From positions 1-8,729 of the forward strand of contig JAPKMV010000104.1 in assembly GCA_026645635.1 (NCBI GenBank): a stretch of DNA of 8,729 nucleotides. Reading direction: 5' to 3'. How positions within the stretch are numbered: position 1 is the stretch's first letter; each line of letters begins with the position of its first letter. Below, one piece after another: positions 1 through 5,870 of the stretch. The DNA is from Caldilineaceae bacterium. Lineage in GTDB: Bacteria; Chloroflexota; Anaerolineae; Caldilineales; Caldilineaceae. A program made the translations under genes and the position numbers. The notes beneath the pieces were generated by a model that was given only the letters and a program-made list of their open reading frames with translations, was not told the origin of the DNA and did no database searches.

Positions 1-2
1 TC

Positions 3-368
3 ACCTATGCGCGCTTCATGCTCGACGAGGTGGTGCGCGGCCAGTTGCTGCGGATGCTGGGCTGGTATGTGGGTGTGCAGACCAACTTCATACGCGGCCC
101 GGGCAAGTATGGCAAATACCTCCAGCGTGAGCTGCCGCCGGAACTGTGGGCGCTGCTCATGGCAACCTACGCCGACGCAGACAGCGACCACACGTGGGAC
201 GCGCTCTTGGCGATGGGTGATCTCTTCCGCCGCGCCGCGCTGCCCGTGGCCGCGCACTTCGGCTACGCCTATCCTCACGGCGACGACGCCCGCGTCACCG
301 CACACCTCGTGCACGTGCGCCGGCTTCCCAAAGACGCGTCGGCAATTTACGCCCGGAATGATCAATAG
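3..368 (+). CDS. Aminoglycoside 6-adenylyltransferase (ANT(6)/AadK-like), C-terminal part, 5' end outside window
   Basis: The frame is open to the left edge, so only the last 121 residues are visible. The stop is TAG at 366-368. The stretch LLRMLGWYVGVQTNF, the following GKYGKYL, the segment around TWDALLAMGDLFRRAA and the ending HFGYAYPHGDD...HVRRLP match, from memory, the helical C-terminal half of streptomycin adenylyltransferases such as AadK. These enzymes transfer AMP from ATP to the 6-hydroxyl of streptomycin in the cytoplasm. The nucleotidyltransferase domain with its catalytic Asp residues lies upstream and cannot be checked. An internal ATG at 18 is not the real start, because the homology continues before it (TYARF). 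The gene converges on phoU, and its stop codon lies inside a large palindrome. Codon use matches the neighbours, so it looks like a resident chromosomal gene rather than a recent cassette. Whether it confers resistance cannot be judged. Confidence 0.82.
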   Translation, partial: TYARFMLDEVVRGQLLRMLGWYVGVQTNFIRGPGKYGKYLQRELPPELWALLMATYADADSDHTWDALLAMGDLFRRAALPVAAHFGYAYPHGDDARVTAHLVHVRRLPKDASAIYARNDQ

Positions 369-450
369 ACCGCGGATTAGGCAGATTAGGCGGATTTGCG
401 CGGATCGAATCCGCGCAAATCCGCCTAATCCGCGTCATCCGCGGTCTATT
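364..450. repeat. 87-nt near-perfect palindrome between convergent genes
   Basis: Arms 364-377 and 437-450 (AATAGACCGCGGAT) are perfect reverse complements. So are 384-405 and 409-430 (core GGCGGATTTGCGCGGAT). All share one axis at 407, with a 3-nt loop and only three mismatches, between 378-383 and 431-436. The left arm contains the stop codon of the aminoglycoside gene (366-368), and the right arm ends one base before the phoU stop (452-454). In RNA from either strand this would fold into a very long hairpin, so it may end or stabilise both converging transcripts. There is no strong T-run on either side, so it is not a classic intrinsic terminator. The GATTTGCGC-GAT core is shared with the repeat at 1987-2057, which points to a dispersed repeat family. 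Confidence 0.85.
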
Positions 451-451
451 T

Positions 452-1126
452 CTACCTCGTATCCACGTTGATCTCTTCCAGCGTGCCCGTTTCCAGGTAG
501 ATGATGCGTTCGCCGACATTGGTGACCAGGTCGCCGAAGCGCTCCAGTTCGCGCGCCACGCGCAGCAGTTCGTAGGCGGCCTCGGCTTTCTCCGCACTGC
601 CGGCGGCAGCCATCTGCCCCATGATGTGGCTGAACGCACGCGCATAGAGCGCATCCACCTCGTCATCCTGTCGGGCAATGATGCGCGCCAGGTCGGTGTT
701 GTTGTGGGCGAAGGCGACCATCACCTGGTCGAGCATGCGCGCCACGAGTTCGCCCATCTGCTGGAGTTCGGGCGGATGGGGCTGGATCGGCGTTGCAACC
801 AGCCGGGGGATCGCCTTGGCAATGCCCTTGGCCTGGTCGCCCATGCGTTCGAGATCGACGATGACATTCATGGCCGTGGTGATGGTGCGCAGGTCGCGCG
901 CGGCCGGCTGCTGCGTGACGATCAGCGCAAAGCACTTCTCCTCGATATCGAAGCGCGCCTTGTTCACCGCGGCGTCTGCGACAACGACCTCTTTGGCCAG
1001 AGCGGCGTCGAGGGCGGCTAACGCTGTCAGCGCAAGCTGCAATTGCGCTTCAACCAGGTGGGCCATACGCAGTATATCGTCGCGCAGTTCATTCAATTTG
1101 CGTTCGAAGTGGGCGCGTAAGGTCAT
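452..1126 (-). CDS. phoU: Phosphate signalling protein PhoU
   Basis: This 224-residue protein has the normal PhoU length and consists of two similar three-helix PhoU domains. The metal-binding signatures are visible in each half: DLERMGDQAKGIA at about 91-103 and ELERFGDLVTNVGE at about 173-186. The conserved QQPAARDLR lies at 72-80. PhoU is a cytoplasmic, often dimeric protein that links Pst transporter status to the phosphate sensor kinase and restrains phosphate uptake when phosphate is plentiful. It is the last gene of the Pst operon. Its strong Shine-Dalgarno sequence, AGGAGG at 1132-1137 with 5-nt spacing, overlaps the stop codon of the upstream pstB, suggesting translational coupling and supporting the ATG at 1126. 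No cognate phoR/phoB pair is present in the window, so its partner is unknown here. Confidence 0.95.
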   Translation of the reverse strand: MTLRAHFERKLNELRDDILRMAHLVEAQLQLALTALAALDAALAKEVVVADAAVNKARFDIEEKCFALIVTQQPAARDLRTITTAMNVIVDLERMGDQAKGIAKAIPRLVATPIQPHPPELQQMGELVARMLDQVMVAFAHNNTDLARIIARQDDEVDALYARAFSHIMGQMAAAGSAEKAEAAYELLRVARELERFGDLVTNVGERIIYLETGTLEEINVDTR

Positions 1127-1135
1127 ACTCTCCTC

Positions 1136-1894
1136 CTATCCCCGGCGGCCGGTGATGTACGCTTCGGTCAGCGGCTTGCTCGGCGTGCTGAACAACGTTT
1201 CCGTGGCGTTGAACTCCACCAGTTCGCCCAACCAGAAGAAGCCGGTGTAGTCTGAGGCGCGCGCAGCTTGCTGCATGTTGTGGGTGACAATGACGATCGT
1301 GTACTCCGCCGCCAGCCGCCGCATCAGGTCTTCGACGCGCAGCGTGGCCACCGGGTCGAGCGCCGAGCACGGCTCGTCCATCAGGATCACCTGCGGCTTG
1401 ACGGCGATGGTGCGCGCGATGCAGAGACGCTGCTGCTGGCCGGGGTTGAGATCCAGCGCGTGGTCGCGCAGGCGATGTTTCACCTCGTCCCAGAGCGCGG
1501 CGCCCTCCAAGCTCTCCTGCACGATGCGGTCGAGTTCGGCGCCGCGCGCGGCCATGCCCACCACCCGCGGGCCAAAGGCGACGTTGTCGTAGATGCTCTG
1601 CGGGAAGGGGTTCGGGCGCTGGAAGACCATGCCCACCTGTTGGCGCAGTTCCACCACATCCACCGCCGGCGCGTAGATGTTGGCGCCGTCGAGGAGCACC
1701 TCGCCCTGGGCGCGCGTGCCGCGGATGGTGTCGTTCATGCGGTTCAGACAGCGCAGAAAGGTGGATTTGCCGCAGCCCGACGGCCCAATCAGCGCGGTGA
1801 TGGCGTGTTCCCGGATAGCCAGGTTCAGACCCTTCAGCGCGTGAAACTCGCCATAGTAGAAATTGAAATCGCGTACTTCGATCTTGTTCGTCAT
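1136..1894 (-). CDS. pstB: Phosphate ABC transporter ATP-binding protein PstB, second copy, degenerate signature motif (LNPGQ)
   Basis: This 252-residue protein is a full-length PstB, the cytoplasmic ATPase of the phosphate importer. Walker A is GPSGCGKST at 37-45, the Q-loop is VFQRPNPFP with Gln92, Walker B is VILMDEP with Asp173 and Glu174, and the H-loop is THNMQQ with His205. All are standard for PstB. The exception is the ABC signature, which reads LNPGQ (149-153) instead of LSGGQ: the codons at this point give Asn-Pro-Gly-Gln. Ser and the first Gly normally contact ATP across the dimer, so a homodimer of this protein would have two poor sites. The neighbouring pstB has an intact signature but lacks the catalytic Glu, so the two probably pair. 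The start ATG at 1894 fits family length, but no clear Shine-Dalgarno sequence precedes it, and a repeat-rich 171-bp gap lies upstream. Confidence 0.94.
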   Translation of the reverse strand: MTNKIEVRDFNFYYGEFHALKGLNLAIREHAITALIGPSGCGKSTFLRCLNRMNDTIRGTRAQGEVLLDGANIYAPAVDVVELRQQVGMVFQRPNPFPQSIYDNVAFGPRVVGMAARGAELDRIVQESLEGAALWDEVKHRLRDHALDLNPGQQQRLCIARTIAVKPQVILMDEPCSALDPVATLRVEDLMRRLAAEYTIVIVTHNMQQAARASDYTGFFWLGELVEFNATETLFSTPSKPLTEAYITGRRG

Positions 1895-1915
1895 ACTTGG
1901 TTTTGCTTTTACATC

Positions 1916-1974
1916 ATCCGCAGATTTCGCAGAGCGCAGGGATCAGTTTCGATGTTTCAACGTAATCTGCGGAT
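1916..1974. repeat. Hairpin-forming repeat, copy A, between the two pstB genes
   Basis: ATCCGCAGATT at 1916-1926 is the perfect reverse complement of AATCTGCGGAT at 1964-1974. The interior holds further CGCAG words and the loop-like sequence TCGATGTTTC at 1949-1958. That same 10-mer recurs at 2023-2032 in copy B. Copies A and B therefore look like diverged tandem copies of one element with an offset of about 71-74 bp. It lies inside the Pst transcript, upstream of the second pstB. Confidence 0.7.
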
Positions 1975-1986
1975 CAGACTATCTTC

Positions 1987-2057
1987 ATCCGCAGATTGCG
2001 CAGATTTGCGCAGATGTTCATATCGATGTTTCTGCGTTAATCTGCGCAATCTGCGGA
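1987..2057. repeat. Hairpin-forming repeat, copy B, between the two pstB genes
   Basis: TCCGCAGATTGCGCAGATT at 1988-2006 pairs perfectly over 19 bp with 2039-2057. After one mismatch and one G-T wobble, CGCAGA at 2009-2014 pairs with TCTGCG at 2031-2036. This leaves a loop of about 16 nt containing ATCGAT. In the minus-strand transcript it would form a stable hairpin a few bases after the first pstB stop (2066-2068). It is the right size and place to pause or partly end transcription, or to protect the upstream mRNA from 3' decay. The GATTTGCGC-GAT core links it to the palindrome at 364-450. Confidence 0.8.
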
Positions 2058-2065
2058 AAAACTCA

Positions 2066-2827
2066 CTACCCAAACCGCCCAGTGATATAGTCCTCGGTGC
2101 GCTTGTCCTGCGGATGCACGAACATGCGCGCGGCGGGGCCACTTTCGATCAACTCGCCGTCAAGCAGGAACGCGGCGTTGTCGGCGACGCGCGCCGCCTG
2201 CTGCACGCTGTGCGGCACCATCACGATCGTGTAGCGCGCCTTGAGTTCGTAGAGCGATTCCTCCACCGTGGCCGTAGAGATCGGGTCCAACCCCGAGGTC
2301 GGATTGTCGAGCAGGATCACCTCCGGCTCCAACGCCAGGCTGCGCGCGATGCAGAGGCGCTGCTTCTGCCCGCCGGAGAGCGCAAACGCCGAGCTTTCCA
2401 GCCGATCCTTCACCTCGTCCCACAGCGCGGCCTGGCGCAGCGAACGCTCGACGCGGCGGCCCAGTTCCTCCTCACTGCGGACGCCGGCCAGCTTCAGCCC
2501 ATAGGTGATGTTGGCGTAGATCGAGCCGGGCAGCGGCGTCGGCACCGCAAAGACCATGCTGACGCGGCGGCGCAGCGCGCTCACGTTGACCTCCGGCGCA
2601 AAGATGTCGCGCCCGGCCAGCAACACCTCACCACGGCGCTGCGTGCCCTCGATCAGATCCGAGAGGCGGTTGAACAGGCGCAGCAGCGTCGACTTGCCGG
2701 CGCGCGACGGCCCAAAGAGCACAAACACCTGGTTGCGATGAATGTCGAGCGAAACGTTGCGCAGCGCCTCAGTCTCGTCGGCGTAGGTCAGATAGAGATT
2801 GCGCACAGCAATGAGCGGATCGGTCAT
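2066..2827 (-). CDS. pstB: PstB-family ATP-binding protein, first copy, lacking Q-loop Gln and catalytic Glu
   Basis: This 253-residue protein aligns with PstB end to end, finishing in the family's EDYITGRFG. Walker A is GPSRAGKST (39-47); the lysine and serine are kept, but Gly-Cys of the usual PstB motif is Arg-Ala. The signature LSGGQ (150-154) is perfect. Two catalytic positions are changed. The Q-loop reads VFAVPTPLP with Ala94 for Gln. Walker B reads ILLDNPTSGLDP with Asn175 (codon AAT, plus-strand 2303-2305) for the catalytic Glu. The H-loop keeps His206 but reads VPHS rather than VTHN. On its own it should hydrolyse ATP poorly. It most likely pairs with the second PstB downstream and donates its intact signature. 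The frame is uninterrupted and codon use is normal, so it is not a pseudogene. The start at 2827 lies 4 bp after the pstA stop, with GGTGAGG just upstream. Confidence 0.92.
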   Translation of the reverse strand: MTDPLIAVRNLYLTYADETEALRNVSLDIHRNQVFVLFGPSRAGKSTLLRLFNRLSDLIEGTQRRGEVLLAGRDIFAPEVNVSALRRRVSMVFAVPTPLPGSIYANITYGLKLAGVRSEEELGRRVERSLRQAALWDEVKDRLESSAFALSGGQKQRLCIARSLALEPEVILLDNPTSGLDPISTATVEESLYELKARYTIVMVPHSVQQAARVADNAAFLLDGELIESGPAARMFVHPQDKRTEDYITGRFG

Positions 2828-2831
2828 AGCC

Positions 2832-3677
2832 TCACCATTCGCGGCGGCGGCGCATCTGTGTGCGCACCAGGGTGGCGACCAGCGTAAACGAAAGCACGAT
2901 CAGCAGCAGCACCAGCGCCACGCCGTATTGAATCTGCAGCGGCATCCCCGGCACCTGCGTGGCGATGACGTAGAGGTGATAGGGCAGCGCCATCGTCTGG
3001 TCGAAAATCGAGCGCGGCAGTTCGGGCAAGTAGAAGGCCGCCACGGTGAACAAGATCGGCGCGGTCTCGCCGGCGGCGCGCCCCAGCCCCAGGATGATGC
3101 CGGTGATGATGCCGGGCAGGGCGTGGGGCAGCACCTGGTAGCGAATCGTCTGCCAGCGCGACGCGCCCAGGCTGAGGCTGACCGTGCGGAACTGCTGCGG
3201 CACCGCCAGGATCGCCTCCTCCGCTGTGCTGATGACGACGGGCATGGTCATGATGCCTAGGGTGAGCGACCCGGCGATGATCGACGTGCCGAAGCCCAGG
3301 AAAAGTACGAACATCCCCAGCCCGAAGAGGCCGTAGACAATCGACGGGATGCCCGCCAGGTTGACGATGGCCATGCGGATCCAACGGGTCAGGCGGTTGT
3401 CCCCCGCGTACTCGGCCAGGTAGATGGCCGTGGCAATCGACAGCGGAAAGGAGACAATGGCCGTGCCAAAGGTGAGGATGATCGTGCCAAGCAGCGCGGG
3501 CATGATGCCGCCCTCGGTCATGCCGTTGCGTGGCGGCTCGGTGAGAAAGGCCCACGAGAGCATCGGCAGCCCCTGCCAGACCACGTAGAGAATCACCAGG
3601 ATGATCGGAATCACGACGATGGCCGCAACTGCGGTCAGCACGACAACCGCCAGTTTGTGCGTCTGCTGCCGGCTCAT
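2832..3677 (-). CDS. pstA: Phosphate ABC transporter permease PstA
   Basis: This 281-residue inner-membrane permease forms the phosphate channel together with PstC. A first membrane helix spans about 9-34, and further hydrophobic segments lie at about 60-90, 101-150, 188-205 and 250-272, fitting the six-helix PstA pattern. The cytoplasmic coupling loop (EAA-type) that docks on PstB is at about 153-187, with AVPQQFRTVSLSLGASRW followed by a conserved Leu-Pro. LGRAAGET (R200, E204) is the conserved charged motif of the permease. The ATG overlaps the pstC stop codon in an ATGA arrangement, and GGGGAGG sits six bases upstream of it, so the start is well supported and translation is probably coupled to pstC. 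The first pstB follows 4 bp after its stop. Confidence 0.96.
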   Translation of the reverse strand: MSRQQTHKLAVVVLTAVAAIVVIPIILVILYVVWQGLPMLSWAFLTEPPRNGMTEGGIMPALLGTIILTFGTAIVSFPLSIATAIYLAEYAGDNRLTRWIRMAIVNLAGIPSIVYGLFGLGMFVLFLGFGTSIIAGSLTLGIMTMPVVISTAEEAILAVPQQFRTVSLSLGASRWQTIRYQVLPHALPGIITGIILGLGRAAGETAPILFTVAAFYLPELPRSIFDQTMALPYHLYVIATQVPGMPLQIQYGVALVLLLIVLSFTLVATLVRTQMRRRREW

Positions 3678-4618
3678 AACATGCCTCCCCGCGAGCGGCG
3701 CAGCCCCTCGACGCCGACCAGCCGCCCTGCCAGCGCGTTGATGGCGAAGCTGATCAGAAAGAGCACGATGCCGATGGCGAAAAGCGTGCTGTAGTGCAGC
3801 GACCCCTGCGCCACCTCGCCCATCTCCGCGGCGATGGTGGCCGTCATCGTGCGCACCGGCTGGAAGAAGATGCCGCTGCCCAGCGACGGAATGTTGGCGG
3901 CGTTGCCCGTCACCATCATCACTGCCATCGTCTCACCGATGGCGCGACCGATGCCCAGCATCACGGCGATCATCAGCCCCGGTCGCGCCGCGGGCAGCAC
4001 CACCCGCCAGATCGCCTGCCACTGCGTGGCGCCGATGGCCAGCGCGCCGTCGCGATACTCCTTAGGCACGGCGTAGAGCGCATCCTCGGCGATGCTGATG
4101 ATCGTCGGCAGCGACATGTAGGCCAGGATTAGCGAGCCGGTGAACGCAGTCAGCCCGGTGGGCGCGCCGAGGTTCTGGATCAGCGGCGCCAGCGCGATCC
4201 AGCCGAGAAAGCCCAGCACAATCGACGGAATGCCGGCCAGCACCTCGATGATCGGCTTGAGAATCTCGCGCAGCCAGGGCGGGGCAATCTCACCGAGGTA
4301 GATGGCCGTGGTCAGGCCAAGCGGCAGCGAGATCGCCACTGCGCCTACGGTGACGATCAGCGAGCCGACCAGCAGCGGCAGCAGCCCGAACATCTCCTCG
4401 ATGGGATACCAGCGCGTCCCGAACAACTGGCGCAGCGGGATGTCGAGAAAGGCGGGCAGCCCCTCGCGCAGCAAAAAGAGGAAGATCAGGGCGATGATGA
4501 CGATCGACGAGATGCCGGCGACGCGGATCACACCCTCAATGATCAACTCACCCCAGCGCCGCTCAGCGATCTCATCCGGCGGTATACTTGCGTCCAGCGG
4601 TTGATTGGCTGCCGCCAT
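3674..4618 (-). CDS. pstC: Phosphate ABC transporter permease PstC
   Basis: This 314-residue membrane protein is the second permease half of the phosphate channel. A cytoplasmic N-terminus of about 30 residues is followed by a hydrophobic helix at about 33-51, a periplasm-side loop containing LFGTRWYPIEEMFG, and further membrane segments from about 76 onward. The coupling loop lies at about 178-210, with AVPKEYRDGALAIGATQW and a conserved Leu-Pro. The family motif GRAIGET contains R225 and E229. AGIPSIVLGFLG is typical of PstC/PstA permeases. The start at 4618 is supported by AGGAG five bases upstream. The stop overlaps the pstA start by the four bases ATGA. A 130-bp gap with an inverted repeat separates it from pstS, a usual place in pst operons for uncoupling high pstS from lower pstCAB expression. 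Confidence 0.96.
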   Translation of the reverse strand: MAAANQPLDASIPPDEIAERRWGELIIEGVIRVAGISSIVIIALIFLFLLREGLPAFLDIPLRQLFGTRWYPIEEMFGLLPLLVGSLIVTVGAVAISLPLGLTTAIYLGEIAPPWLREILKPIIEVLAGIPSIVLGFLGWIALAPLIQNLGAPTGLTAFTGSLILAYMSLPTIISIAEDALYAVPKEYRDGALAIGATQWQAIWRVVLPAARPGLMIAVMLGIGRAIGETMAVMMVTGNAANIPSLGSGIFFQPVRTMTATIAAEMGEVAQGSLHYSTLFAIGIVLFLISFAINALAGRLVGVEGLRRSRGGML

Positions 4619-4669
4619 ACAGGCTCCTGTCTCTGGCAGAGTAATCGTTCATGCGGATTCAGATCGTGC

Positions 4670-4738
4670 TCACGCAACGACGCAAAGACGCTGCGCTCAG
4701 GTGGACAGTTGTCTTTGCGACTTGGCGTCTTTGCGTGA
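4670..4738. repeat. Inverted repeat in the pstS-pstC intergenic gap
   Basis: TCACGCAACGACGCAAAGAC... at 4670-4691 pairs with 4717-4738 (ending GGCGTCTTTGCGTGA) at 19 of 22 positions across a 25-nt spacer. The CACGCAAAGACGC word differs from the repeats at 364-450 and 1916-2057, so it belongs to a separate intergenic repeat family. In the Pst mRNA it would form a hairpin directly behind pstS. That position suits stabilisation of the pstS message or partial termination before pstC. No T-run follows, so a full terminator is unlikely. Confidence 0.75.
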
Positions 4739-4748
4739 CCCTGACTCT

Positions 4749-5654
4749 CTATTCTGACGGCAGCGGCACGAAGCCCAACTCGGCGACGATGGCCTGACCT
4801 TCCGCGCCCTGCACCCACGCCAGGTAGTCGGCGATGTCCCCCTGCGGCGCGCCCGCAGTGTACATGTAGAGCGCGCGGGCGATGGGATAGCTGCCGTCGG
4901 CGCCGGTGGCCACCGACGGCGCCACGTAGGGCGAATTCGCGTCCCGGGCGACGGCGATCAGCTTTTCATGCGCCGGGTCGGTGTAGCCCAGCCCGTCGTA
5001 GCCGATGGCGTTGGGGTTGCGCTGCACCTCGCTGGTGATCCCCACCGACGACGGCATGAGCAGCGTCTGCGGCGCAAAGACATCGGTGTTCTCGCTGTCG
5101 CCCTTGCGGATCACTTCTTCGAGGAAATAGACGTGGGTGCCGGAGTTCGTCTCGCGCGAGACGAGGATGATCGGCGCGTCGTTGCCGCCCACCGCTTGCC
5201 AGTTGGTGATGCGCCCCGTGAAGATGTCGGCCAGTTGGTCGATGGTGAGGCGGTCGACCGGATTCGCCAGGTTCACGACGACTGCCAGCGCGTCGATGGC
5301 GACGGTGATCTCCTGGGGATCGATGCCGTTCTTGCGCGCCTCCTCGATCTCGCTCTCCTTCATCGCCCGCGAGGCGTTGGCAATGTCCACCGTGCCGTTG
5401 ATCAGCGCGGCGATGCCCGTGCCCGAGCCGCCGCCGGTCACCGCGATGGAGACCTCCGGTTCAATTTCGCGGTATGCCTCCGCCCAGGCCAGGGCGAGGT
5501 TGACGAGGGTGTCGGAGCCTTTGTTTTGGATGGCGCGTTCTGGGTTGCCGTCATCGGTTGCGGTGGCTGTCGAGGAGACCCCGCCGCAGGCTGCGGTCAA
5601 CGTTGCAAAGGCAAAAAACAGAAGAACCAACCCACAAATTCCGGCTTTGCGCAT
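4749..5654 (-). CDS. pstS: Phosphate-binding lipoprotein PstS
   Basis: This 301-residue extracytoplasmic protein captures phosphate for the Pst importer. Residues 1-22 form a lipoprotein signal: Arg2-Lys3, a hydrophobic core, then LTAAC with Cys23 as the likely lipidated residue, followed by GG and a Ser/Thr-rich linker. The Thr at -3 is not the commonest lipobox residue. Phosphate-site motifs of the family are visible: NKGSDT (44-49), GGGSGTG (74-80), NASRAM (93-98) and RETNSGTH (157-164). The frame stays open upstream to 6038, but that part overlaps rsmI and reads through the 18-bp repeats as meaningless sequence. The ATG at 5654 starts a proper signal peptide and has AGGTGG nine bases upstream (5664-5669), so it is chosen. 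It is first in the operon, as expected for the most highly expressed component. Confidence 0.96.
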   Translation of the reverse strand: MRKAGICGLVLLFFAFATLTAACGGVSSTATATDDGNPERAIQNKGSDTLVNLALAWAEAYREIEPEVSIAVTGGGSGTGIAALINGTVDIANASRAMKESEIEEARKNGIDPQEITVAIDALAVVVNLANPVDRLTIDQLADIFTGRITNWQAVGGNDAPIILVSRETNSGTHVYFLEEVIRKGDSENTDVFAPQTLLMPSSVGITSEVQRNPNAIGYDGLGYTDPAHEKLIAVARDANSPYVAPSVATGADGSYPIARALYMYTAGAPQGDIADYLAWVQGAEGQAIVAELGFVPLPSE

Positions 5655-5699
5655 GAAGCATGGCCACCTTTCCGGCGCAGGGAAATCGATGATGGGTAT

Positions 5700-5728
5700 A
5701 CTGTACCATTGGTTGCGGGCAGGTCGAG
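5700..5728 (-). promoter_or_regulatory. Possible pstS promoter (extended -10 type)
   Basis: On the minus strand TGGTACAGT (plus 5700-5708) resembles an extended -10 element (TGnTATAAT, with TACAGT as hexamer). TCGACC, 16 bp further upstream (plus 5722-5727), matches a TTGACA -35 box at four of six positions. It lies about 46 bp upstream of the pstS ATG, a suitable distance. No Pho-box-like direct repeat was recognised next to it. The match is weak and could be chance. Confidence 0.25.
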
Positions 5729-5793
5729 AACAACGATCCCGCTCATATCGAGTATGATGACAGTTGGCGTGTGGGCGTCGAACCCTTGGGCAG

Positions 5794-5847
5794 TGCAGGG
5801 CGCCTGCGAATTGCAGGGCGCCTGCGTGTTGCAGGGCGCCTGCGAAT
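5794..5847. repeat. Three tandem 18-bp repeats upstream of rsmI
   Basis: The unit TGCAGGGCGCCTGCGAAT occurs at 5794-5811, 5812-5829 and 5830-5847. Copies one and three are identical, and copy two differs only at two positions near its end (GTGT instead of GAAT). Each unit contains GCAGG-GCG-CCTGC, a small hairpin or dyad with five-base arms. The array ends 23 bp before the rsmI ATG and lies about 140 bp upstream of the pstS ATG, in the shared divergent control region. It could be an array of protein-binding sites, a leader RNA structure or simple repeat expansion. Confidence 0.9.
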
Positions 5848-5870
5848 TTGTGAATCGGGAAAACTTGACC

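Noticed and set aside
295..471. Short open frames reading ICAD-RIRANPPNP-type peptides
   Set aside because: These peptides are translations of the palindromic intergenic repeat and not genes.
2066..2827. First pstB as a pseudogene because of its lost catalytic residues
   Set aside because: The frame is full length, the signature, H-loop and C-terminus are intact, and its defects complement those of the second PstB, so a functional partner role fits better.
1268..2887. A 539-codon plus-strand open frame spanning both pstB genes and their gap
   Set aside because: It is antisense to two clear PstB proteins, is rich in Arg, His, Ala and Val as GC-rich shadow frames are, and has no recognisable domain. 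The two halves look alike only because the two pstB genes are paralogues.
5794..5847. Tandem 18-bp repeats as a CRISPR array or plasmid-type iterons
   Set aside because: The units are directly adjacent without spacers, are too short for CRISPR, and no cas or replication-initiator gene is present.
4968..5870. Plus-strand open frame running through antisense pstS into rsmI
   Set aside because: It is antisense to pstS up to 5654, and RsmI family similarity begins only at 5871. The upstream part is a shadow plus leader sequence.
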